Part shown: positions 24,358 through 30,792 of the stretch, piece by piece
Numbering within the stretch: the first letter of the stretch is position 1
Layout: each line of letters opens with the position of its first letter
Assembly (NCBI GenBank): GCA_038040285.1
Contig: JBBPIN010000006.1
Span: 1 to 64,000, forward strand
From: Mayfieldus sp038040285
Lineage (GTDB): Bacteria > Actinomycetota > Thermoleophilia > Solirubrobacterales > 70-9
Direction of reading: 5' to 3'
Length of the DNA: 64,000 nucleotides
The notes under the pieces: generated by a model
The model's database searches: none
What the model was told of the DNA's origin: nothing
Seen by the model: the letters and a program-made list of their open reading frames with translations, nothing else
Position numbers and translations under genes: made by a program

Positions 24358-24581
24358 GGCGCGACGGTGAGAGTGACCGACTCGCTTTCCCCGTCGCCTG
24401 GCTTGCCGGCGAGCTCCTCATCCGGCGTCAGCAGGACATCCAAGGCATCGATCACATTCGCCCGAGCGTCCTCGCGTGACTTGCCTTGACTAATCGCGCC
24501 GGGAATCTCAGCAACCTGGGCCATTACCCAGCCGTCATCCGCATCCTCATATCGAATCGTCAGGTGAAGCGACTCGCTCAT
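24354..24581 (-). CDS. hicB: HicB-family antitoxin
   Basis: 75 residues with the partly degraded RNase H-like HicB fold: LTIRYEDADDGWVMAQVAEI then PGAISQGKSREDARANVIDAL. No C-terminal DNA-binding domain is present, so autoregulation may need another protein. It overlaps hicA by 4 bp and is transcribed divergently from the SnoaL pair. Confidence 0.88.
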   Translation of the reverse strand: MSESLHLTIRYEDADDGWVMAQVAEIPGAISQGKSREDARANVIDALDVLLTPDEELAGKPGDGESESVTLTVAP

Positions 24582-24698
24582 GAGCCAAACGGTAGCCGAC
24601 GAAAGGGCGGCTCGTGCTCGTCTCGGTGCCGGCAGCCCTATGGAAATAGGACCGAACTCGTGAAAACCGTGGCGCTGGCGGCCCGCAGGCTAGAGCGA

Positions 24699-24713
24699 GA
24701 TACTGCGCGGGCG
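24699..24713 (+). promoter_or_regulatory. Leaderless-type promoter of SnoaL pair
   Basis: GATACT at 24699-24704, 9 nt before ATG 24714, within the conserved block GTGGCGCTGGCGGCCCGCAG..GAGCGAGATACTGCGCGGGCG (split here). Confidence 0.65.
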
Positions 24714-25115
24714 ATGTCGCAGGAGAACGTTGAGCTGGTTCACCGAATAACTGCCGCTATCAATCGGCACGACATTGATGCGGTCCTCGCTCTTACCGAC
24801 CCCGACGTGGAGTTCATCCCGCGCCTGACGGAGGTCGACGGCGGCGGCTCCTACCGCGGCCACGACGGTGTGCGGAGCTGGTGGGAGAACCTGTTCGGCG
24901 TCTGGCCCGATTTCAAATCGGAGGTCAAGGAGGTACGAGACCTCGGAGACGTGACGGTCGCGCAGGTGCGGATGAGCGGTCAGGGCATCGCAAGCCAGGT
25001 GGCCACTGACCAGACCTCCTGGGTGGTCAATGAGTGGCGGAGCAGCAAGGCCATCTGGATGCGCGTCTTCCAGAGCGAGGCCGAGGCTCTCGAAGCCGCC
25101 GGGCTGCGGGAGTAA
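24714..25115 (+). CDS. SnoaL/NTF2-like protein with EAAGLRE tail
   Basis: 133 residues starting MSQENVELVHRITAAINRHD. Core features: DPDVEFIPRL, a YRGHDGVRSWWENLF loop and LGDVTVAQVRMSGQG. Ends EALEAAGLRE. The open frame upstream to 24486 is antisense to hicB and is not used. First gene of a pair: the stop is 3 nt from the next ATG, and the tail codons GGGAGT supply its ribosome-binding site. Confidence 0.85.
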   Translation: MSQENVELVHRITAAINRHDIDAVLALTDPDVEFIPRLTEVDGGGSYRGHDGVRSWWENLFGVWPDFKSEVKEVRDLGDVTVAQVRMSGQGIASQVATDQTSWVVNEWRSSKAIWMRVFQSEAEALEAAGLRE

Positions 25116-25118
25116 GCG

Positions 25119-25580
25119 ATGTCGCAGGAGAACGTCCAGTTCGTGCGTGGATTGGTAGCCGGTCTCATGGGGACCGACCTCGTGCCGATCTTCGCCCACG
25201 AGGCTCAAAAGCGCGCCCTGGCGGACGCCTTCGAGCCGATGCTCCACCCTGAGTTCGAGTTCTCGGCTTCCACGCGCGGAATGGCTGCCCTCGGCGGGGA
25301 GTACCGAGGACGCGAGGTGGCGGTCGATGGGTTCATGTCTACGTGGAGCGAGGCGCTAACCGCCTGGGACACCTTGGTGTTCGAGATTGAGGAGGTCCGC
25401 GAACTGCCGGATGGACGAAACCTTCTACTGAACCGGAGCCACGGTCGGTCGAAGGCCGCTGGGGTCGAGATCGAGGGCGAGCACGGCAATATCTACACCG
25501 TCCGCAATGGGAAGCTCCTCCGCTTCGAGCAGTACCTCGACCGACGCGAGGCCCTCGAAGCCGCCGGGCTGCGGGAGTAG
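25119..25580 (+). CDS. SnoaL/NTF2-like protein with EAAGLRE tail
   Basis: 153 residues starting MSQENVQFVRGLVAGLMG. Contains LHPEFEFSAS, a YRGREVAVDGFMSTWSEAL loop and RNGKLLRFEQYLDRREALE, ending AAGLRE. A SnoaL fold with a slightly longer N-terminal helix region than its neighbour. It is translated with the gene at 24714. The 3' side leads over 40 bp straight into the tRNA at 25621, the same arrangement as in module 2. Confidence 0.85.
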   Translation: MSQENVQFVRGLVAGLMGTDLVPIFAHEAQKRALADAFEPMLHPEFEFSASTRGMAALGGEYRGREVAVDGFMSTWSEALTAWDTLVFEIEEVRELPDGRNLLLNRSHGRSKAAGVEIEGEHGNIYTVRNGKLLRFEQYLDRREALEAAGLRE

Positions 25581-25620
25581 TTCGCTCAAGCAGGAGAGGC
25601 TTCGACTACCAGGGCTCTTA

Positions 25621-25694
25621 TGGGCCGGGGAGGACTCGAACCTCCGTCCCGCAGATTATGAGTCTGCCGCTCTGACCAACTGAGCTACCGGCCC
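25621..25694 (-). tRNA. tRNA-CAT (elongator Met or Ile2), module 1 copy
   Basis: 74 nt, identical to the gene at 23948 (anticodon stem GCAGA/TCTGC, loop CTCATAA). The flanks GGGCTCTTA and GCGTATGTC are also shared between the two copies, showing that the tRNA is part of the repeated module end. Confidence 0.95.
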
Positions 25695-25704
25695 GCGTAT
25701 GTCG

Positions 25705-25745
25705 AATTATGAGTCCGCTGCTCTGACCAACTGAGCTACCGGCCC
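25705..25745 (-). pseudogene. tRNA-CAT 5' half, broken at the anticodon loop (E)
   Basis: Acceptor GGGCCGG, D arm, and anticodon-stem strand GCGGA with loop CTCATAA, then the sequence leaves tRNA homology (TCGACATACGC). The stem strand GCGGA matches the TCCGT of the 3' halves at 13205, 17814 and 23234, not the TCTGC of the intact tRNAs. So the missing half lies 2.4, 7.9 or 12.5 kb away. Confidence 0.85.
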
Positions 25746-25770
25746 AAGTTTGCCGAGCCTAGCGCGCCGC

Positions 25771-26130
25771 TCAGGCGCTGAACAACTGCGCCAGCGAGCG
25801 GCCGACGTCGGGTGGCTCTTCGTCGCCTTTGGCCGCCGCCTCGGCCCCCTGGGCGAGCGCCTTCGCCGCGTCGGATATCTGCTGGATCCGGGCGTCGCGC
25901 AGCTGTCCGGTCTTCGCCGCCTCGGCGAGATCGGACTCCATCAGGCCCGCGAGCTCGGCCAGCCGCTGCAGCTGGACCACGGCGGCGGTTCCCTTCAATG
26001 CGTGGGACTCGGCCCGCAGCGCCTCGTAGTCGTCGGTGCCGGTCTCCAGCCCGGCGACGATCACGTCGCAGCGCCGTCTCGCTTCCTCGGCGAACGACTC
26101 GATCAGCTTGGTGTCGATTTCCTCGCTCAG
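25771..26130 (-). CDS. Hpt-domain phosphotransfer protein, CTG start
   Basis: About 119 residues of a four-helix histidine phosphotransfer domain; the phospho-accepting His is in SHALKGTAAVVQLQRL. The frame has no ATG/GTG/TTG near its start. CTG 26130 overlaps the upstream stop as CTGA, with GGAGG right before it, which mimics an ATGA coupling. The mature protein would begin LSEEIDTKLIESFAEEARRR. No kinase is next to it. It is co-transcribed with the redox lipoprotein. Confidence 0.72.
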   Translation of the reverse strand: MSEEIDTKLIESFAEEARRRCDVIVAGLETGTDDYEALRAESHALKGTAAVVQLQRLAELAGLMESDLAEAAKTGQLRDARIQQISDAAKALAQGAEAAAKGDEEPPDVGRSLAQLFSA

Positions 26131-27194
26131 CCTCCGGTCACTCCCTTCACGGCGTCGGTCAGCTCCTGGGCGTTGAACGCTCCCTCGATCTCGGTCCGGA
26201 TCACGCCCTCGCGGTCGATCACGAACAGCCACGGTTCGCTCGGCAGATGGAACGCGCGGACCTGGGGCCGTACCCCCTTGGATGGATCGTTGTCGTTGTA
26301 GATCTCCATGTGGATGAACTCGGCCTTGTCGCCGTAGTCACGCTGCACCTGTGCCTCTGCGTCGACGACCGGGCCGCAGGTCCGACTCTCGCAGAACTGG
26401 GGGGTCGCAAACAAGAGCACGATCGGCTTTTTTCCTAGTACGTCGGCGAAGTCGACCTTGTTCATCCTCTCGGGGGGGAGGCGGGTCGTGAGCTTGCTGA
26501 GGTCTCCCCCGACCGACGCCGGGGTCGGGGTGTGGATATCCGGTGGCCTCTGGCCGACCCGCGGGATGTCCTTGAACTGGCCGACCGTGGCGCTGGTCAG
26601 CACACTTGCGGTCAGCTTGTCGCCGTCCTTGATCAGCGCCCCGATCCGCCATTCGCCATTGCTGGGGAGGTTGATCCTGGTCGTGTAGACCACCTTTCCG
26701 GCGTCGGGATCGTCGGCGGTTGTCTTGGAGCTGAACGCGGGCTCGGTCGCAAGGCTCTCGATCTTGGCCGGATAGGGGCCGGTGGCCGGGTTTCCGAGCG
26801 CAACGGCGAGCCTGCCCTCCGGCCCCTTGCCCGCACTGGCACCGTTCGCGTTCGGCTTCGGCAGTGCTCCCGGCGGCGGTGCCTTGGCCACATAGAGGGC
26901 GATCTGGGCGTTCGCGACCTGCTTCTTGGCGCTGCGGGTAAAAACGCCGAACCCGAAGCGGTTCTCACCCTTGTGGAAGACGCGCTGGGTCGGGATCGGC
27001 ACCAGGGTCGTGGGCGCGCTGGCCTCCTTGAGCACCTGGTAGAGGGTCTTTCCCTTGCTGCTGGGGAAGCTGCTGGCCGCAGGGGCGGGACGGTTTTCGA
27101 CCTTGCCGCCGGACCCCGATCCGCCGCAGCCGGCGACGAGCAGAACGGCAAGGCATAGCGGCCCTGCGAGATTGGCGACCCGGAGGATGCGCAC
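26127..27194 (-). CDS. Lipoprotein with thioredoxin-like C-terminal domain
   Basis: 355 residues. Signal peptide and lipobox (LLVAGC) put it on the outer face of the membrane. A middle beta-rich domain (about 60-200) precedes a thioredoxin-like domain: LGKKPIVLLFATPQFC with a spaced Cys pair (CESRTC, four residues between), then EFIHMEIYND and a cis-Pro-like PSEPWLFVID. The unusual Cys spacing (CxxxxC rather than CxxC) argues against a standard disulfide reductase. Followed directly by the Hpt gene. Confidence 0.78.
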   Translation of the reverse strand: MRILRVANLAGPLCLAVLLVAGCGGSGSGGKVENRPAPAASSFPSSKGKTLYQVLKEASAPTTLVPIPTQRVFHKGENRFGFGVFTRSAKKQVANAQIALYVAKAPPPGALPKPNANGASAGKGPEGRLAVALGNPATGPYPAKIESLATEPAFSSKTTADDPDAGKVVYTTRINLPSNGEWRIGALIKDGDKLTASVLTSATVGQFKDIPRVGQRPPDIHTPTPASVGGDLSKLTTRLPPERMNKVDFADVLGKKPIVLLFATPQFCESRTCGPVVDAEAQVQRDYGDKAEFIHMEIYNDNDPSKGVRPQVRAFHLPSEPWLFVIDREGVIRTEIEGAFNAQELTDAVKGVTGG

Positions 27195-27297
27195 GCGCCC
27201 ATGTTATTGAGGCGCATCTGCCGACCCTTGTGTGATCGCGATCGCCGCCGCGCTGCCGATAGGGTCCGCGCCGACGCAGAGAACGAGAGGAGGAAGG

Positions 27298-28026
27298 TTG
27301 GCAGAACGTGCGGCTTTGGTGACCGGAGCTTCGAGCGGGATCGGACTGGCGATCGCGCGAGCTCTGGGCGAGGATGGCTACGCGCTGACGATCTCGGCGC
27401 GCCGCCCCCAGAAGCTCGACGTGGCAGCAGAGGAGCTGCGCGGAGAGGGGTTGGAGGTGCAGAGCGTGCCGGCGCAGATGGCCGAGGAGGAGGACGTGGT
27501 CGGGCTGGTCGCGGCGCACCGCGACAAGTACGGGCGCATGGACGTGCTGGTCAACAACGCAGGCATCGGAATCGGCCAGCCGATGGACTCAATCAAGACC
27601 AAGCACCTCGACCTTCAGCTCGGCGTCAACCTGCGCTCGCTGATCATCGCCACGCGGGAGTCCTTGCCGATGCTGCGCGAGGCCGGAGCCGAGCACGGCA
27701 AGGCGCTGATCGTCAACACCGCCTCGATCGCGGGCAAGACCGGCCAGCCGTGGCTGTCGGTCTACGCGGCCACCAAGGGTGCGGTGATCAACTTCAGCCA
27801 GGGGACCCAAAAAGAGGTCGGCGAGTCGGGGATCCAGGTCACGGCGCTGGCCCCGGGATTCGTCGACACCCCGATGACCGACTTCGTGAAGGACTCTGTC
27901 GAGGCCGAAAAGATGATCCGCCCCGAGGACCTGGCGGAGGCTGTGCGGTTGCTTCTGCGCACCTCGCCCAACTGCCTGATCCCAGAGATCGTCTTCACCC
28001 GGCCGGGCGACACGGACGCGCCCTAG
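27298..28026 (+). CDS. Short-chain dehydrogenase/reductase
   Basis: 242 residues from TTG 27298, with GAGGAGG upstream. Classical SDR landmarks: NADP-type glycine motif VTGASSGIGLA, VLVNNAGIG, catalytic Ser in VNTASIAGKTG, YxxxK in SVYAATKGA, and PGFVDTPM. The Arg pair in SARRPQKL after the second strand suggests NADP(H). Substrate unknown. It is divergent from the redox lipoprotein. Confidence 0.9.
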   Translation: MAERAALVTGASSGIGLAIARALGEDGYALTISARRPQKLDVAAEELRGEGLEVQSVPAQMAEEEDVVGLVAAHRDKYGRMDVLVNNAGIGIGQPMDSIKTKHLDLQLGVNLRSLIIATRESLPMLREAGAEHGKALIVNTASIAGKTGQPWLSVYAATKGAVINFSQGTQKEVGESGIQVTALAPGFVDTPMTDFVKDSVEAEKMIRPEDLAEAVRLLLRTSPNCLIPEIVFTRPGDTDAP

Positions 28027-28040
28027 GGGTACGGAGGGCG

Positions 28041-28625
28041 CTAGCGATGCGCGGGTGTGGTCTCGCGCTCCGAGATCAGTTCGTCGACGCGCTGCTCGGA
28101 GATCTGCTCGGAGGCGGCGGCGAGCGTCGCCTGGTAGTCGTCGTAACGGCGGGCCGGGCGCAGCCACGACCAGCGCGAACGGTGGCGCAGCTCGCGGGTC
28201 CGGTTGCGGTCGCCGGGGCGCGCTCGCTCCGGCGCGTCGCCACGCTCCGCGATCTCGTGGCGCTCGGCGCGGATCTGCTTGGCGATCGCGGTCAGCGAGA
28301 CGTCGGTGCCGATCCGGGTGTCGTCCTCGAGCAGGCTCATCTCCAGGTAGGTGCGCAGGACGCGAACCTCGCGCCGGGTGGCGCGGCGGGGCCGCTTGTC
28401 GGCGCCGGTGAAGGCATCCCAGGCGCGCGCAAAGCTGGCAAAGCTGGTTCGGCCGCCGTTTCGATGCGCGGCGAGCATCGGGCAGACGCCGCCCTCGCCG
28501 TCGGTGTAGCCGCCGACGATGATTGCGTTCGAGTCGATGCCGCGCAGCATGCCCTCGCGGGTGTGGCGCGGCAGCAGATCGACCGCGGTGCGCAGTCGCG
28601 CGGCGTTGTCTCTGCGGCGGCTCAC
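28041..28625 (-). CDS. Conserved hypothetical protein
   Basis: About 194 residues from GTG 28625; the part of the frame above that is Arg/Pro/Ala-rich and not protein-like. It contains LRTAVDLLPRHTREGMLRGI, IIVGGYTDGEGGVCPMLAAHR and TSFASFARAWDAFTGADKRPR. No known domain is seen. The basic C-terminal half suggests nucleic-acid binding, but this is weak. Convergent with the SDR gene. Confidence 0.6.
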   Translation of the reverse strand: MSRRRDNAARLRTAVDLLPRHTREGMLRGIDSNAIIVGGYTDGEGGVCPMLAAHRNGGRTSFASFARAWDAFTGADKRPRRATRREVRVLRTYLEMSLLEDDTRIGTDVSLTAIAKQIRAERHEIAERGDAPERARPGDRNRTRELRHRSRWSWLRPARRYDDYQATLAAASEQISEQRVDELISERETTPAHR

Positions 28626-28705
28626 GCCAGAAGGGATAGCGGGTGCGCCTCGGCAACGGCCGCTCGCGGCGGCGTCCGAACGGGATGTTTCATGCGAGGT
28701 GAGCG

Positions 28706-29905
28706 GTGAGCGGAAACGACGGTCGATTGCGGCTGATGGTCGCCGCCTTCGGCGATGCCGGGCACGCCTTCCCGGCGATCTCGCTGGGCCGGGCGTTGGC
28801 CGAGCGCGGCCACGAGGTCCTGGTCGAGACCTGGGAGCGGTGGCGCGAGCCCGTGGAGGAGCTGGGGCTTCGGTTCGAGGCCGCCGAGGAGTACACGGTG
28901 TTCCCTCCCCCCGCGGCTGACTCAGGCGACGCGACGGCTGCCGAAGCGGCGAATGCGCTGCTGCCGTTCCTCGAGGACTGGCGGCCAGACGCACTGGTCA
29001 GCGACATCCTCACGGTTGCGCCTCCGCTCGCCGCCGAGGCGGCTGGGGTGCGGCGGGCCACCCTGGTCCCCCACCCCTATCCGGTCCAGCAGCCGGGCAA
29101 GCCGTTCTTCGCCACCGGCGCCAGGGCGGCGCGGACCCCGATAGGGCAGGGGCTGTGGCGCGCGGCGACCCCTTTGCTTCAGATCGGGCTGAGCAAGGGG
29201 CGCGACGAGCTGAACGAGCAGCGCGCGGCGATGGGATTGGCGCCGGTCGAGCGCTTTCACGGTGGGATCAGCGAGGACCTGGTGTTGGTGGCGACCTTCC
29301 CGCAGCTCGAGTATCCGCGCCGGTGGCCGGCGGAGGTGCAGGTGACCGGGCCGATGGAGTTCGAGCTGCCGTACCGGGACGTCGCGCTGCCGGCCGGCGA
29401 CGCTCCGCTGGTCCTGGTCGCGCCGAGCACGGCGAAGGACCCCGAATGCCGGTTGGTGCGCGTGGCGCTTGAGGCGCTGGCGGGGGAGCCCGTGCGGGTG
29501 GTGGCGACGACCAACCGGGCGCAGCCGGAAGAGCCGATCGATGTGCCCGGCAACGCCGTGCTGGTCGATTGGCTGAGCTACAGCCAGGTGATGCCGCAGG
29601 CGGCGCTCGTGATTTGCCACGGCGGGCACGGGACGACTGTGCGGGCCCTTGGAGCTGGCGTGCCGGTGCTCTGCTGCCCGGTCGCGGGCGACATGGCCGA
29701 GAACGCGATCCGGGTCGCCTGGGCCGGCGCCGGCCTGTCGCTGCCTTGGCGGTTGTGCCGGCGGGCGCCGCTGCGTTGGGCCGCACGGCGGATCCTCGGC
29801 GATCCGGGGTTTCGGCTACGGGCGGGCGAGTTCGCGACCTGGCGGCGGGAGAACGACGGCGCGCAGCGGGGCGCGGAACTCGTGGAACGCTTCGCCGGGA
29901 AGTAG
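28706..29905 (+). CDS. UGT/MGT-type glycosyltransferase (GT1-like)
   Basis: 399 residues from GTG 28706. Two Rossmann-like halves (GT-B). N-terminal acceptor half starts LRLMVAAFGDAGHAFPAISLGRALAERGH; the C-terminal donor half has VLVDWLSYSQVMPQAALVI, then CHGGHGTTVRALGAGVPVLC and PVAGDMAENAIRVAWAGAGL, the UDP-sugar signature of macrolide and sterol glycosyltransferases. Acceptor unknown. Ends just before tRNA-Asn. Confidence 0.88.
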   Translation: MSGNDGRLRLMVAAFGDAGHAFPAISLGRALAERGHEVLVETWERWREPVEELGLRFEAAEEYTVFPPPAADSGDATAAEAANALLPFLEDWRPDALVSDILTVAPPLAAEAAGVRRATLVPHPYPVQQPGKPFFATGARAARTPIGQGLWRAATPLLQIGLSKGRDELNEQRAAMGLAPVERFHGGISEDLVLVATFPQLEYPRRWPAEVQVTGPMEFELPYRDVALPAGDAPLVLVAPSTAKDPECRLVRVALEALAGEPVRVVATTNRAQPEEPIDVPGNAVLVDWLSYSQVMPQAALVICHGGHGTTVRALGAGVPVLCCPVAGDMAENAIRVAWAGAGLSLPWRLCRRAPLRWAARRILGDPGFRLRAGEFATWRRENDGAQRGAELVERFAGK

Positions 29906-29929
29906 GGCGCGACACTTCGGTTACAGAAA

Positions 29930-30003
29930 CTCCGGGGGTGGGACTCGAACCCACAACCTCTCGGTTAACAGCCGAGCGCTGCTTCCAATTGAGCTACCCC
30001 GGA
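29930..30003 (-). tRNA. tRNA-Asn (GTT)
   Basis: 74 nt: acceptor TCCGGGG/CCCCGGA, D arm GCTC/GAGC-type, anticodon stem CTCGG/CCGAG with loop CTGTTAA, T arm GTGGG/CCCAC, G73. No encoded CCA. Confidence 0.95.
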
Positions 30004-30038
30004 CCGTTTGAGCTACTCACGAGAGCAGCTTGGACTGT

Positions 30039-30737
30039 TCACTTTATCGGTAGCTCGTCAGGCAATTTCGATACTCTGGCCTCGACCTCTGCATGGCAGT
30101 TCGCGCACAGGAGGACACATTTTCTGGCTTCAGTCAGCGCCGCCTCCAGTGAACGAGTGACGCCTTGGCGGCTAAGGCCAAATTCCTTCTGCGTCGGATC
30201 GACGTGGTGGAAATGGAGCGCTCCAGGATGCCTGGCGTACCCGCAGAGTGCGCAAGCTCCGCCAGAGGCCTCGACGAGCCGCCGCTTGACGTCGCGCCTC
30301 CGACGCGACACAAGCTGTCCACTGCACTTCGAGCACCGATAGCCGCGGTGAGGCAAACGGATGAAGGTCGTCCGGCCGTGCTTCGGACAGGTCATCGTTG
30401 GATTGGGTTCGCCCAGACGACGAGCTTCCGCGCTCTCGCGCCTCAGGCGGGCTCGCGGCGTCTCGATGTTCAGCCGGTTCAGCCAATACCTCACCGTTGA
30501 ATACCCGGCGCCCAACTCGGCCGCGATCGTTCTGATCGAGGCGCCGTTGCTCGCAAGCTCCGCCAAGCGCTCCGGGTCAACAGCCCCAGTCGGGGCATGG
30601 CGGTCGCGTCCGTTCGGCTCAAGCCCGTACTTCCCAAGCCAGTAGCCCACAGTCGAAGGGTGCTTGCCAACCCGCTGCCCAATCTGATTGAGCGAGAGTC
30701 CCTCGGCCAGGCAATCCTCCAGAAACCGCTTGTCCAT
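30039..30737 (-). CDS. HNH endonuclease-like protein with two HTH motifs
   Basis: 232 residues from ATG 30737. Two HTH-like repeats open the protein: LSLNQIGQRVGKHPSTVGYWL and ASIRTIAAELGAGYSTVRYWL. A Cys4 zinc site (MTCPKHGRT and YRCSKCSGQL) leads to the HNH nuclease region CALCGYARHPGALHFHHVDP, then KCVLLCANCHAEVEA. DNA-binding homing- or phage-type HNH proteins look like this. It lies between tRNA-Asn and dnaG. A LexA-type box upstream suggests DNA-damage control. Confidence 0.85.
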   Translation of the reverse strand: MDKRFLEDCLAEGLSLNQIGQRVGKHPSTVGYWLGKYGLEPNGRDRHAPTGAVDPERLAELASNGASIRTIAAELGAGYSTVRYWLNRLNIETPRARLRRESAEARRLGEPNPTMTCPKHGRTTFIRLPHRGYRCSKCSGQLVSRRRRDVKRRLVEASGGACALCGYARHPGALHFHHVDPTQKEFGLSRQGVTRSLEAALTEARKCVLLCANCHAEVEARVSKLPDELPIK

Positions 30738-30771
30738 GCGGAAATCCTGGCATTCTGGTCGGACAGAAAAA

Positions 30772-30785
30772 CGAACGTATGTTCG
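30772..30785. promoter_or_regulatory. LexA-type SOS box
   Basis: CGAACGTATGTTCG is a perfect palindrome that fits the Gram-positive LexA consensus GAAC-N4-GTTC. It lies 35 bp upstream of the HNH start and 8 bp from the end of dnaG, so it most likely controls the HNH gene. Confidence 0.65.
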
Positions 30786-30792
30786 TGCGAAG

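Larger units (their letters stand above)
24040..25711 (-). mobile_element. Array module 1: tRNA-CAT, two SnoaL genes, HicAB
   Basis: 1.67 kb between cores E and D. From the 5' tRNA half: complete tRNA, two SnoaL genes, a HicAB pair, arm D. It sits next to the 5' half, so under serial insertion it would be the newest arrival. The toxin-antitoxin pair would help keep it. Inference from layout. Confidence 0.6.
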
